From: Colius striatus
Lineage: Eukaryota > Chordata > Aves > Coliiformes > Coliidae
DNA: 64,000 bases
Reading direction: 5' to 3'
Assembly (NCBI RefSeq): GCF_028858725.1
Contig: NC_084790.1
Span: 3,726,001-3,790,000, forward strand
The notes under the pieces are model-generated. The model had not been told where the DNA came from, searched no databases, and saw only the letters and a program-made list of their open reading frames with translations. The position numbers and the translations under genes were made by a program. Position 1 is the first letter of the stretch. Every line of letters starts with the position of its first letter. Below are positions 44,501 through 59,500 of the stretch, in pieces.

Positions 44501-47500
44501 TAATGCCATATTCTCTGTTAATATTCTTCCCTATTTTCAAATGTATGTGTGTGAAACAGATGCTTAATGTGACAAAGATTATACTTAAAGTTGTAAGTAG
44601 ACAGACATACTTTTTTTTTCCTAATGGACTCACCACTAGGTCTTTGGTCCCGTTTTCCTGTAGGGTGGCAGGCACGTTGATTACGTAGCTGATCAGCTGG
44701 TGACTAAATTAATTGATGTTGTGAAAAAGAAGAACAAAAATGGAGTTGGAGTGAAGCCTTTCCAGGTACCATGGCAGAATTTCCCCAGTGGGGAAACACA
44801 ATTCTGGCATTATTGCAAATTGTAGCTAGAGCTGAATGCATTGGTGTGTTAATAATACACATTTCTACTGTAACATGGAAATTACATACATATAAGGTAG
44901 CAGTATATATAAGATAGCTGATTTTATTAGCATATTTTCCATTTTAAGCCAACTAACAATCTTCTCATTGTTTGACTAATGCATTTTGTAATCAGAACAC
45001 CCTAAATCAGTGTAGATGTGCTAAAACTCATCTGTTATATAGTACCTATTTATGCATCCCAAATCACATAATATCTCGTGGATGCTCATTAACTATCCTA
45101 AATTCTTTGAAGACATCTAGGAAAATCCCAAACCATACAATGATAAGTGACTTTTGGCTCATGGGGCGATTCTGACAGACAAATGCTCTTGCTGAGATGA
45201 GCTTCATGTAACTTGGGATGCTTGTTGTGTTTAACTGTAGGTGAAGAACCATATGTGGATTTTTGTGAATGCCTTGATTGAAAACCCAACTTTTGACTCT
45301 CAGACCAAAGAGAACATGACTCTGCAAGCAAAGAGCTTTGGCTCAACCTGTAAACTGAGTGAAAAATTTATTAAGGGTGTAAGTATTGATATACACAGAT
45401 AATCCAAGAAAAGCTGCATCATGTTTCAACTGGCAAATAAGATACTTTGGAAGTGAGGCCGTGACCTAAAGAAAATGTGGCTATAAATTCTGCCATTGTT
45501 AAGTCTTTTCCCACAATAGTTTTGTGTTTGTTTTTGTATTGCAGGCAGTTGGTTGCGGCATCGTTGAAAGTATCCTAAACTGGGTAAAATTCAAAGCTCA
45601 GAACCAACTGAATAAGAAATGTTCAGCTGTGAAGCACACCAAGATTAAGGGTATTCCTAAACTGGATGATGCCAATGACGCTGGTAAGTGCTTTGCATCC
45701 TTTGCAAAGAGTCCATTCAAAAACAGTTAAGGCTCTTGCATTTGACAGATGAAATTATTGTCTCCCAAGGAAAAATGAGGAAACCTGCAGCTATAGTATA
45801 TCTCCATTTTACAGTCCCATTTACTTCCAGGCTGTCCTCAGTGATGGCCAATGACAGGACAAGGGGCAATGGGTACAAGCTGGAACATAACAAGTTCCAG
45901 AGAAACACAATGAAAAGTTTCCTTGCAGTTCAGGTGAGGGAGCACTGGAAGGTGCTGCCCAGATGGGTTGTGGAGTCTCCTTCTCTGGAGACATTCCAAA
46001 CCCACCTAGATGGGTTCCTGTGTGACCTACTCTAGGTGGTCTGGTCCTGCTCTGGCAAGGGGTTGAACTGGATGATCTTTCCCTTCCAACCCCTGAGATT
46101 CTGCGATTTGCAATCTATGTTAGAAGATATTTATTCTCGTTCCGTTTGTATGCAGGCTTTGATTTCACTTCTTAATTAGAAAATTGACTTGATTTTGTTT
46201 TCTTTTTAGGAAGCAAGAATTCTTTAGGTTGTACACTTATCCTGACTGAGGGAGACTCAGCCAAAACACTGGCTGTTTCTGGCCTGGGAGTGGTTGGTAG
46301 AGACAAATATGGAGTATTTCCACTCCGTGGGAAGATCCTCAACGTCAGGGAAGCTTCTCACAAGCAGGTTGGTTGGGAAATTGTTATAATCTGTGTGTAA
46401 GAAGGTGCAGTGCTGTGTGTCATGCAGTCTTATAACTGAGTCAGTCCAACTAAACAATGTAACTCACAGGACCAGGATCTTAAACACGAGTCTAGTCTTA
46501 TCTTCATGGTTAAGTGGGAATGTTGATTTAGGTGCTATTTAGTGTTTTGCCTGAAGAGATCATGTTTGTGTTGTGGGCTAGAAAATGTTTGGGGTGATCT
46601 AGAATAACTTCAGCAAAAAAAAAAATCCACTGAGGAGAAATCTCAGTCAACATTTTAGACTTTTTTTGAGCAAGATTTTAAGCCTGAAAGGCAAGTTTTT
46701 ATTCCCTGTGGTCTTTTCTAGATCATGGAAAACGCTGAAATCAACAACATCATCAAGATTGTGGGTTTACAGTATAAGAAGAACTATGAAGATGAGGAAT
46801 CTCTAAAGAGTCTTCGCTATGGAAAGATTATGATCATGACAGATCAGGTTAGGCTCACTGAAGTGGAAAACTGAGGGAAAAATAACCAGCACTTGAGTAC
46901 AGAGGAAAGAAGAAAATGCCACCTTTTTCCCACTGCCTCTGTTTGTACCTCTGTATTTGTTTCTTTTTATCATTCTGTATTTTGGTGAGTCATAACATCT
47001 TTTCAGCCACAAATCAAAATAGATAGAGAGAGGAGTGTTACCACCACATAGCTAAATAACTGTTTTTCCAGTCTGCTGATTCTAGGTCTTTGGTACCCTT
47101 TCTCACCAAGAATGTGCCTTTTCTGTTTCTCTTGAGTTTCTAGCAGTTAAACAATGCATGGTCACCTTCTTAGAAGTGGAAGTTAATAGAGTCAGTTAGC
47201 TGAAATTATAGAATCATTTGCTATTAAGCTAACAATTGTCAATTTCATTATGTCCTGGATAAAATATGTCATTTTTTCCCCCCCTTCTTTTGAAATCAGG
47301 ATCAAGATGGATCACACATCAAAGGTTTGCTGATTAACTTCATCCATCACAACTGGCCATCTCTTCTAAGACACAACTTTTTGGAGGAATTTATTACTCC
47401 CATCATCAAGGTGAGAGTTGGGTAGATGGTAAGGTGATTGTGTAAGGACCTGTTAATCCAAATCTTCCTCTCATACCACAGTTAAAATATTTTTCATTGT

Positions 47501-50500
47501 AGGTCTCTAAAAACAAAGAAGAGGTTGCATTCTACAGTATTCCTGAATTTGAAGAATGGAAAAACAGTACACAGAACTACAACACGTGGAAAATCAAGTA
47601 CTATAAAGGTAAATCTGGTGAAATTAAATGAGCCAAGTAAAGAGTGTTCATGATTAAGTTCAGTTCATTTAGCCCTGCCTTTGCAGAAAGATTTTGGCTA
47701 GGGTGTCCTCCAAGCCTCTTTCCCTCCTCAGGCATTCTGATAACAAGTACATGTGCCATAAAATGTAAAAGTAAGGAAACAATAACCACTTAACTGGAAT
47801 AAATCTCAATAAAATCTCTCAAAGTGGAACTACAGTATTGTAGGTAACCATTCTTTCAGCCCTTATTAGGCAATAATGCTCAGCTTTAGGTGCTGTTTTC
47901 CATAGTACAGTCCTTGTCTGCCGTTAGCGCTGTAAGCTAAGTACTTACTCCAGAATTGCTTAACATCGGTAAGAAAGTTGCCAACTGCAGAACAATGGCT
48001 GGATGATGAGGAATCATTTCCAGTTGGCAGTTAATCATTTCAGATATCTACAGGAGTTACAGGCAAAATCCAAAAGAACAACATGCAACTGCTCACTTAT
48101 CCCTGATTCTTCTGGGTTTTATGCCTTACATCTCATTTTAAAGTAACACAGGTTTTCAGTAAGTTACCTTCATGTTGCATACTGTATTGCAGAACCTAGG
48201 CATAGCAAAATATTTCTTTGAACTGCCACTCAGTTTAGGCAAGAAATGACTAGGGTTGACTAGTACTGTCTCTACAGGTTTGGGTACCAGCACATCAAAG
48301 GAGGCTAAAGAATACTTTGCAGATATGGCTAAACATCGAATTGGCTTCAAATATTCTGGGCCTGCAGATGATGCTGCGATCACCCTGGTAACTAAACCCT
48401 TGATTTAATTGCTGATTTTCTACCTTTGGTATTCTGCTGGTTAGAGTGCTGTGTATTTTCTCTTAAAAATGCTCTTAGAAGCCTTTGGACTTGAGACAAT
48501 CTCTTTGTTACCAAGGATACGGCTTTAGTCTAAGCAGCGGAAGCAGATCTGTCTACAGACCTCAGGTCAAGAGTACCCTTCTAATGATAGTTTCTGGGAT
48601 ATAGCTCAGAACAAACTAATCACTACAAAGCAATTGACATTTTCAAACACAATAGTAAATATTCCTTTAATATTTTTCTGCAGCTTGTGCTGCAGCTTTC
48701 TGCAAGTCACACTGTCCCTTTCTCCCTCACATTTTCTTCTTGCAAGGTGTCTCACCAGTGGATTGAAACAGTCGTTACTTTACTTTCCGTAGCCATTGAC
48801 TCTCAAGTATTCTGAGCTGTTAGGCAATGCCGAAAACCCAAGGTTTTCCCCAAAATATTAACTTCCCCCTCCCAAGCCGCTTTAGTTTTCCATTATTGTG
48901 TTCAAAATCCATACATTTAAACCTAACTGCTAAAGGCTGATACACTCTTAGTACACTCAACTACAGAAACCTTTTCTTGGGCTATCAAGGCAGCCCATTT
49001 AGCGTGTTATTCTTCTGGGTGAACTCTTCCTATGTGGTTTTATTTTTGTCTCCAGTGGTTCCAGACCACAGAAGGTCCTAGAATTGATGTTGCTTTTTGT
49101 TCTGTAACATACAGGCCTTTAGCAAGAAGAAGGTAGAAGAGCGAAAGGAGTGGCTGACTAATTTCATGCAAGATCGAAGACAACGGAAGATGCGTGGTCA
49201 GCCAGAGGTAAAAGGTTTATGTATATGGAGGAAACTGGTTTCCTCTTTTTCCCTGGGGCTGCTCGTAGCACCAGCCTGGCACACAAGAGCCACACAGAGC
49301 TCACAGTCAACAAGTTGGTTACTCTGTTACAGGACAGTTAAAATGTTTCAAGATTTTGTGGAACAGTTTCCTCAATGTAGCCTCCTTCTCAATTGTCCCA
49401 ACAGCTGATTTCGTTTTTAACTCTTGTCTACTAGCTTTATAAATACAGAAATTAACAACTCAAACAGCACTGTATAAAAGACTTTGTCTCAAGAAATGGG
49501 CCCGCATCACAGGAAGCCACGTTTCATTTCTTTGTGGTCCTACATGGAGCTTCCATTTTAGAGAAACTAGCCAAGTATGAGCTAATAAACAGATGGTTAT
49601 AATTAAACCAGTTTTGTTTTTCTTAGGAATACCTATATGGGAAAAATACTAATTACCTGACATACAACGACTTCATCAACAAGGAGTTAGTGTTGTTCTC
49701 AAACTCAGATAACGAAAGATCAATCCCCTCACTCGTTGATGGTAAGTTATTTCAAGACAGCAATTCCACATTAGTGAATTCTCCAGACTCAATAAATGGG
49801 TGTTTAGGTGGCATATCATCAGAACTGGGGAACCTACTGGGTTTTCAGGGCTTGTGTTCTGAAGTCTGCTTTCTGCTGACCAAGTTTTTAATATTTGGAT
49901 TAGATATTTCATCCCTTTTGTAGTACCTTTGTTGTTGTAAGTTCTTTACTCTCCTGGTGTACGATCTTTCGGTGTGTAAGTAGTTCTTAGTCCCTAGAGT
50001 GCAGAAGGGAAGTGGAACACATTGTGTGTTCTAATCACAAGGTCTTTTCTTATACAGGTCTGAAGCCAGGTCAAAGAAAAGTTCTTTTCACATGCTTCAA
50101 ACGAAATGATAAGCGGGAGGTGAAGGTTGCTCAGCTGGCTGGTTCTGTAGCTGAGATGTCCTCATACCATCACGGTGAGGTAAGAACCTGGACTGGTTGT
50201 GCAAAATACTTTTTTAAATTAAAGCAAAAAAAGCCCTTCTGTTGGCTTAATATGCCTTCTAAAGAGGATTAGATGTTTTGAGAATGAAAGCCAAAGCAAA
50301 ATGACTGTATATCTGCTATTAATAGCTCAAAATTAATTTAATCTGGAGGTAATCAGTCTGCCTGTCCTCCCCAGACTTTATGGGAGTAGGTTTAGTTCAC
50401 AAAGTAGAACAAGACAAACCCACTTTATTTGTGATAGGCTTAGGCAGATGTCAGTAGCCTTTCTACCTCCATAAGGGGAACTTGAGCACTAGAACAAGCT

Positions 50501-53500
50501 TTTCTTGGCAGACTGGTAGAATTTCCCTTCCGAAGTTTCAAGAACTAGGTAAATGGCAATATATGGCGGGTCACCAGAATCTATCTAGTCACCCAGGCTG
50601 GATGGTCCTGGGGTGGTCCTCGTTCAAAAGGTGAGAATTTCCTCCAGCATTTTATTAGCTGAGTTTATCCTCTCTATCAGTTCTGTTCTTTTAACTTTGT
50701 CTGTTTGATGAAGACTTCTGCATTTTTAGCTTTAAACCTTTCTTTATTGCAGGCATCACTGATGATGACTATTGTTAACTTAGCCCAGAACTTTGTAGGC
50801 AGTAACAACCTCAGCTTACTACAGCCTATTGGGCAGTTTGGCACAAGGCTGCATGGAGGAAAAGACTCAGCCAGCCCTCGATACATCTTTACAATGCTCA
50901 GGTCAGCATTAAAGATTTCTTACTGTCTTTAAACATTCTTAGCATGTTACAGGACTTGATTTGACAGCATTTGAAATGAAAAAAATGTGGTTTTTTCCCT
51001 TTCAAACTTTGGACTGCTTGCATCCTTAAAGTAGCAACAGTTGTAGTGAGATTTGGATCCTAGATTCAGATACATAAACATAGTTGTCATCTCAGAGAAC
51101 AGAAAAACACAGCAGACAATATGGAGATGAGAGTGAAAACAAGGGGAGAAATTTGGGTAGGATATTAAAAAAATGACTTGAGAGAAAGACTTTCAGGTAC
51201 CTGAAAGTGCAGTGCTGTGGCCCAGTGGACAATCAGGTTGGCCAAATGCATTAACCTAGCATCTCTAAAGCAAGGTTTACTGAAGATCCTCGGACATTAA
51301 ATGTTTAATTTACATATTTAAATATGAACTTAAGGTCTCATAGCCAGTGGAACATGTAGAGACTGGTGAGATGGCTGAAGAAATCCATCTCTGATTTGAG
51401 TGTTGCTCCAGGAACCTGATTTTCTAGTGCCAATACCCAAGCTGTATGGCCAGGAATAAACCTGATTGAGGTGTTTCTTTTCTGGGGGATTCTTTTTGCG
51501 TGGTGGTTACTGCTCTGGAACAACAATTTGGGCTTAAATCCCCTTTTTACCATTCTAGCCCCCTGGCACGGCTGCTGTTCCCACCTATGGATGACAATGT
51601 CCTCAAGTTTCTGTACGATGACAACCAGCGTGTGGAGCCAGAATGGTATATTCCCATCATTCCCATGGTGCTGATAAATGGAGCAGAGGGGATTGGTACT
51701 GGCTGGTCCTGCAAGATCCCCAACTTTGATATCAGGGAAGTTGTGAACAACATCCGACGTCTAATGGATGGACAAGAGCCACTGCCAATGGTAAATAACA
51801 TATTTGTAAATCAGTGTTGTGTTTCTTAGTTTGTTCAGCACTTACTGGTGCATTTTGTGCAAGTGCTGAAAAATAGAAGCATCAAGACAAAACTGAACCC
51901 TGTGTTCTTTCTTTTCTGCTCAGCTGCCTAGTTACAAGAATTTCAAAGGCACGGTAGATGAGCTGGGACCTAATCAGTATGTGATAAGTGGTGAAGTGTC
52001 TATCCTTGATTCTACAACCATTGAGATCACTGAGCTGCCTGTCAAAACGTGGACACAGGTAATACACAGTGAATTTGCCCATGTAAAGTAAAAAGTGATT
52101 AGTGAGTTTTTCAAGATTTCATCTGCATGGAAAACGTGGGTCTGACTTTGACTCTTTCCTCAGACTTACAAAGAGCAAGTGCTGGAGCCAATGTTAAATG
52201 GGACTGAGAAGGCACCCCCACTAATCACAGACTATAAAGAATATCACACAGACACAACAGTGAAGTTTATAGTGAAGATGGCTGAGGGAAAACTAGCTGA
52301 AATTGAATCAGCGGGGCTGCATAAAGTCTTCAAACTCCAAACAAATTTAACATGCAACTCAATGGTACGTAATACATTTTGCTTGGTTCTTGGTTTGACT
52401 CAAAGACTGTGTGCACATCTGCAGCTGCTGCCTGTGACAGAAATGCTCTCTTTGCATAACCTATTCACTTTGCTTTTTCTGCTCTTACTGGTTTTAAATC
52501 AGCTTTCTAAATGTGTCTTCAAAAAGGTCAAGGCATGGGCCCAGGCTAGGATGGTTTTGCCTGAAGGAGTCAAAAAATTATCTGAAATCACAGGGTTTAC
52601 AGAGACATGCATGAAGCTCCATGCAAGATGTTTAACCTACAGAGGAAACTGAAGAAACCTTAACCCTTACTATGTGTTTTCAAGAACTCTGAAATCCTAA
52701 CATAGTTATAGTCACTGGCGCTGTGCTTGTAAACAGAAGCAATTTATAAAATGCCATTAAGGTTTTATAACTTGTTGATTCGATTCAGTTGGACTCTAAC
52801 ACCTGTCTTACAGGTAATTTTAAGTGGGCTTGGAAATCAGTTTTATCATCCTAATCCCTGTGTTCTTTGATCTAGGTTCTTTTTGACCACGTGGGATTCC
52901 TGAAGAAGTTCGACACCCCCCAGGATATCCTTAAAGAGTTCTTTGAGCTCAGACTCCAATACTACAATCTGAGAAAGGAATGGCTTATTGGAATGCTGTC
53001 AGCTGAGTCTGCAAAGCTGAGCAACCAGGCTCGCTTCATCCTGGAGAAAATAGATGGCAAAATTGTGATTGGTATGTATTAGTCTGGGTTTAGAAAACTG
53101 GGAGAGGAACTAGGCGCTCCCTTGAGTTCTGTCAGCACCCTCTCAGCCCCAGGCTGGCTCATAACAAACTACACCAGAGCTTATCTTTGTTCCAGTCATG
53201 TGCAAGAGGAAAATACTTCACAGAATATCCTTAGTCTACAGAGCATTATAGAATTGTTTCAGTTGGAAAAGCCCTTTAAGCTCCTGGAGTCCCAGCCCTG
53301 CCCTCACGCTGCCCAGCCCACCCACAGCCCTCAGCACCTCAGCTCCATGGCTTTGGGATCCCTCCAGGGCTGGGGACTCCCCCACGTCCCTGGGCAGCCT
53401 GGCACAGGGGCTGACAACCCTCTCAGAGAAAATAGTTCTTCCTAATATCCAGTCTAAATTATGCACAGATTAATGAAAACAGGATACCCATACAACTTTC

Positions 53501-56500
53501 CCACTGTGTGTCTGACACTATTTTGAGAGTAGAATTTTAATAGTGTAGCAATAACTCTTTATCTATTTTTGACTCAGTATTCAAGTACTGGTGGGGTTGG
53601 AAAGGGATACTATTTTCTGTGGAAATGTCTACTTAAGAACTCCTACCTCTCTGTGTTATGTTTGTGAGCCTCTGCAAGAGGTTCCTCGTGGGTTGAAGTT
53701 TGTAATTTAAAAGAAATTTCAAGTTAGCAGTATCTGAGAATCATGAGCTAGAAAAAAAGAAACAGAACTTTGTTCCCAGCATTCACATTTTTCACTCAAC
53801 TCTTCCACCTCTGTCTCAAAGGCAGTCTGTATTTCCCTTCCATTTGTGGAGGATGCAGCTAGACAAAGTGTCATAAGATGCTTTGTGGTTAGTGTCGGAA
53901 GGCAAACCCAGTCATCCCAACAGCCTGGGTCTGTTTAACTTGACTTGGGAAGAGAAATCATTTCCTTAAAATGCATTTTGTTGGGGTTTTGTGATATGTA
54001 GTTCCAAGGCTGACAGAGCTGCTTTAATATGTGTTGGTGTCTCATGGTTGCTTGCTTCTGACACCTTAAAAAGGAGCAAATTCCAGCTGAAGCATCTCCA
54101 TCCATCGGGACACCTACAACTTAAATTTCCCAGGTGACGTCTGATGAGGAACAGGCTGTACCAAAGCCTCAGGGTGCTATCAGGGGTTTTTTTCCCCTCC
54201 ATCAGCTTATTATTGTGGAACCTTTTTGATACCATCACACTTTTTTTTTCCCCCAAGTTCAAAACCTGCTTAAGGCAAAGGAAATGCAGAAGTGGAAGTG
54301 AAGAAAATTATTTACAGTACTCTGGCAGATGTTCATAACAGGCATAGGAGCAATGCTGACCTGACACATCAGCCAAGTAGAAGCTTTTTAGATATCTGAA
54401 AGGCTGTTTCAGAGCCTGATAGGATGCTAAGCTGCTAGAACCATGGGATCCAAAACTTAAAGCTTGTCTATCTTTCCTAACAATGATTGGCAATGGTCAC
54501 TAACTGGCAATCCTGAAATGTATCTTTCCAGAAAACAAACCCAAGAAAGAGTTGATTCAACTTCTTATCCAGAGAGGGTACAAATCTGATCCAGTGAAGG
54601 CTTGGAAGGAATCACAAAGCAAGGTAATGCTCCCTCTAAGTAAGTCCAAACTGGCCCCTGTTTCTGAAGCTTCATAATCCATACGAAGAAGTTCAAGTTG
54701 CTTTTCAGTTTGTGGGATTCAGGAGCTTGTGTGTGTGGGATGTCTCTGATGGGGAACATAAGACTAGTAAGAATTCAGCTTCCTGCTCAGAAGGCACTGA
54801 GACTCAGTCATTCAGGTCTGAGTCTGTCAGGTCAAGTCCCCAGGCTACAGCAATTTCTACCCTTGCTTAAGGGCTTCCCATCAGACACAGTTGTGGAGGA
54901 TGACCCTTTTTAACTAGCCTGAGGAGACAATCTGGACTGTCAAGACAGAGGGGCTGAGTAGAGAAAAGCAAAAGAGGTTTGGAGAATCGTTTTTGCAGAT
55001 GGATTCCTCTGTGTGACAGCAGCTGAGTCTTCAGGAAGCATAACTTATCCCATTTCTGAATGACTATGTAAGAGCCTAGGATGCCATCAGCACACGGTGT
55101 ACCTGTGATGCAGTCCAAATTTGATCAATAGCCCTACTCTTGCATGTCAGTAGATTTGATGACAACATTTGTGTTCAATCCACAATCAGGAACGAGATGA
55201 GGAAGAAGGGGAGGAGGAGGAGAGTGACAAAGAACCAACTGCAGATACTGGACCAGACTTCAACTATCTGCTGAACATGCCCCTTTGGTATCTGACTAAA
55301 GAGAAGAAAGATGAGCTCTGCAAGCAAAGAGATAACAAAGTATGCTTTCCCTCTTTAGCAAAACATTGTTATGTAATACTCTTTTTTTTTTTTTTAATGG
55401 TGGAATAAAATACACAACTAATCATTATCAACTGTGATTCCCTTCAGGAAAAGGAGCTGGAAACCCTGAAGGGCAGGAGTGCCGTTGATCTGTGGAAGGA
55501 AGACCTTACTAACTTTGTTGAACAGCTTGATGTACGTTGATGTTCAGTGCAGATGACTGTGACTGCCTTGTAGTCTTCTCTACCAGCTCTTTATTGACTT
55601 TCGTGTCACAACAAGGGAACTAAAAAGGATAACTCCTATGTCTTGCATAGGAGGGGAATGAAAGCTTTCTTCACCTTCCTAGCTTGGATAGGAGCAGTAG
55701 TGCTTTGGGCCAGGCAGGCAGGACGCCAAGGTGGCCATTGGAAGGTGGTCCATTACCAGTCTTGAGTAGTGAAGACGGGTTTTAGGAGGGCTTGAGACAA
55801 AACAAGTACTAGGATACAATCTGAGATGTAGATGAAAAAGCTTTTTGGACACTGAAGAGGTTGAGGGAGGAGCTGGACATAACTGAAGAGACCCCAGAGT
55901 GTGGACAGGTGTCTATGCACCATCACACCTCATCACTACCTGTATCTACTCATCTTCCCCAAGTAACCAAACTATAGCTCCGGCTTAAATCATTTCTTGA
56001 AAATGTGCAAACCTGTAGCAGAGTGGGAAGCTTCATTTAAACCGATGGAAGGAAATCTATCAGCAAGTATAGAGGGCTTTGCCACAAGGGCTGTGATGGT
56101 GGGATATTTTCCCAGCAGTACATGGTTTCTTTTGTGTTCTGATGGTTATTTTATCTTATGCTCACCCTTGCAGATTGTGGAAGCCAATGAAAAGCAGGAT
56201 GCAATGGCAGGATGTGTTGGTAAAGCTTTAAAAGTGAAAGGAGGGAAAGCAAAGGTGAAGAAGCCACAGCTGCCAGAAGTCTTGCCATCACCTCATGGTG
56301 TAAGAGTTGTTCCTCGAGTAACTGCAGAGATGAAGGCAGAAGCAGAGAAGAGAACTAAAAAGAAAGTAAAGGTAAAAGAAAAAAGAACATTGCCAACTCT
56401 TAATCCTTCTTTACATCCTTTTCAATACAATCCCAAAGAAATGCAAGTTGGCTGAACTCTAGTCCCAGTGCATCAGGTGTTCAGGGAGAGGAACAGAATC

Positions 56501-59500
56501 TTAGGACACGGGGACACTGGAAATGGGTATTTCTCAGTGTAAAGAAGAGATTCGCTGTAATATGGCTTAAGGGGAAGGCTTTTGGCAAGAACACTTATCA
56601 CAGTGTGAGAGGAGGGTCGGTAGCTTAGAAATGAAAAGGCTATAGATAAAACTAAGGCTGTTCTAGGTGTCCTGGGGATTTTATAAATCCCCTGGCAGGC
56701 AGGGAGTACAGCAAGGAAATTCACTCCCCTAGAGCAGCCTTTGCATTCCCAGCAATGCTTTCAGACACTTAATGCTGTGAATGTTTCTGATATGAAGGAG
56801 ATAAAGAAGATTTAACTCTTTTTATAGAGCTTGTTGAAATACCCTTCAGCCACTTGCAAACATTAGAAATCAAAATACCCCCCTCACCTCTTTTGACCTG
56901 TGAGCCAGGCCTACGTCGCTCCTTTCCTACAGATGGTTCCCCCTAACAGTTTTTTCCAAATAACTTGCTGCTGTTGTTTTGAGAACCCACCCTGTCCAGT
57001 TCTGCATCCTCCACACACCCTGCAGCAGCCATGCCATCAGCACAGAACGGGGACAAAGTTCCTGTTTTTGTTCGTGGTGCATTTCTGCATTGTAAGTCAC
57101 CTGATCTGGGAACAGGTCGTGTCTGATTTACTCATCTGTAATCAATTTTACACTCTGTTCACAAACTTGGGTTTCTGGTATCACCAGCTTTCATGCACCT
57201 AAAACAAGCAGCTCCTTACATTACTCCATGTGCTTCTCCCAATGGTGTGAGCTGACCTTTTGGATATCTGCTTGTTGTCTTCAGAGTGAAAAAAATGAAA
57301 TGGATGAGGCTCAAGGAGAAAACACGTCAAGAGACAAAGAGTCTGTAGCCCTTAAGCAGAGATTAGTGCAGAGGTCAAATCTTGCTCCAGGTAAATGCTT
57401 TCACATGTTGTTCCATCAATGGAAAAGTGAGGGGAGGGGCTGTAAATTTGGTGATCTGACCTCTTCCTGGAGGTGATGAGTTAACATCTAGGATGAGTAT
57501 TTTTGGAAAAAGACTAGATGGAAGAGAAAGGCATCCTGGGTAACAGTCGAAGGGGATGTTTCTCTTCAATATTTAAGCCGGAATCCTCTGAATTTAGTGA
57601 TGTGTTTCTGAGCTTGAGCTGCTGAGCCCAAAGTGCACCTGAAAGTGTGTGGGTTGATCCTGCCTCCCAATATTTTCCAGGTGCCAAGAGACAGGCCACT
57701 CTACCATTTAAGCCATTACAGAAAGTGAAGAAACGAAACCCTTGGTCTGACTCAGAGTCTGATTTGGAGTCCGATTTTGAGACCCCTCCTCGAAGAGAGA
57801 GGGTGGTTCGCCAAGCAGCAGGTGAGTGACAGAAGGGCAGAAGAAGGGACAGTCTGTGGGGGGGAAAAGTGAAGAGTCTGTCCTGAGAGCTCCCAGAGCC
57901 TGAGAGCTCAGCCAGAGATCATTTGGAAGAGGCTTATTGCTTTTACTCTGTATGACAACTGAACGTTTCTACCACTGAAGCAGATTCTTGCCGTTCTTTG
58001 TGAGGAAAAGCTGAAATGGGTAACTAAGGTTGTTGGTTTTTGATGACACAACTGGCTGGATGAATCCAGTGTGTTGTGGGTAAGTGAGCACAGAGCACAT
58101 CTGTGATGTGGAGCCTTTTCACTGCCAGTCTCACTGGCTGCTTGTTTTTATTTAGATCTTTATTGGGTTCCTGAGAACTGCAGCTAAAATATTGAAAAAT
58201 AAACTGATCTGCCTGTTGCCACGTGGATAAAGTGCATAAATAATACATCTGTGTCATTTCATCAGCCAAAGTCAAGGACGTGATCATTTTGGATTCGGAC
58301 GCAAGTCCCTCCGGCTCAGACGAGGAGCCTGAACTGCAGGGCAGCAGCGAAAGCGAGGCTGAGTCGGTTACAAGCTTGAAGGAAAAACCTCCCAAGCCCA
58401 GAACTGCTCTAAAGTGAGTCTTTCTCCACATAATCCCTGGAAATCAGTTGTGCTTCTAGTGTTAATGCTGTACAGAAATTAAGAGCTCTTTTATCTTCAG
58501 TGCATTAGAAGTTGGGAAAAAAACCCAATAACTGGGGTTTTGTGTTCTAGGAGAACCACTGTAAAAGCAGCTAAAGCTCCCAAGCAAAAAGCAGTGTCAA
58601 GTGCTGTGCCTGGTGAGTACACGACCTTCTAAACCTTGTTGACTTTCCTACAACCCCAGGAGAGCACCCTGGGCATCCCAACGGCTGCATAACCTGACAG
58701 AGTCATTGCTGGGCATGAGGTCCAGCAGAGACACTTTGATGCTGGGGTACGAGCTGCCTTCAGTGCAGCCAGTTTAGTTTTATCTAACATGAGCTTGGGA
58801 TTAATCCAGTTTTAATAGTTGTTCTCTTTCAAAAATGGATCAAAATGATTTCCTCCTGCTCTGATGTTTAGAGCCAGAGGAGATAGTTGGACTCTTCCAA
58901 GCTGATTTCTCTCCTTTCTTCTTGTTCATCAGTTCCAGGCGAAGATGTTGCGAATGAAAACGTGAGTCAAGAGCCTGACGCTCCTTCTGTTTCTGCACCT
59001 CACAGTAAGACCACAGCTAAAAAGTCTGTTGCAGCTAAGGCCAGTGCCGCTAAGGGTAAGTCCCAGAATTATTCAGCACTAGCTTTTTTAGATAATGATT
59101 TATTCCTGTGGGGAACAAGTCTGAGCGATTCTTCTACCGATCGTTCAGAGGCTCAAAGCACTCGAGTTCTCGTTTCAGAGCAGGCCTGAGGTTGGTGGCA
59201 AAGGTTGCAGAGCTGTTGCTGTTTTTAAAGGAGTCTGTTTCCAAACATATCATGTTCTCCTTCATCTCAGACATGCTTAAAGGGAGAGAATTTTCGTTTG
59301 GGAACAGGAAAAGTGAATGCTTCCTCCAGTGCTATGTCATACTTGGCAGGAAAAAGCCGAGTGGAATTTGTGTCTTGCAGTCAGCGTTCTACTTCATGTC
59401 TTTTGGGGAAGAAAGCTGCTTGGTAGCTTGAGGAAAAGCTTCTTTTGAGGGTAGCTTGATCTATGGAGTGCCAGTTTGACCTCATAAATCTTCAGCATTT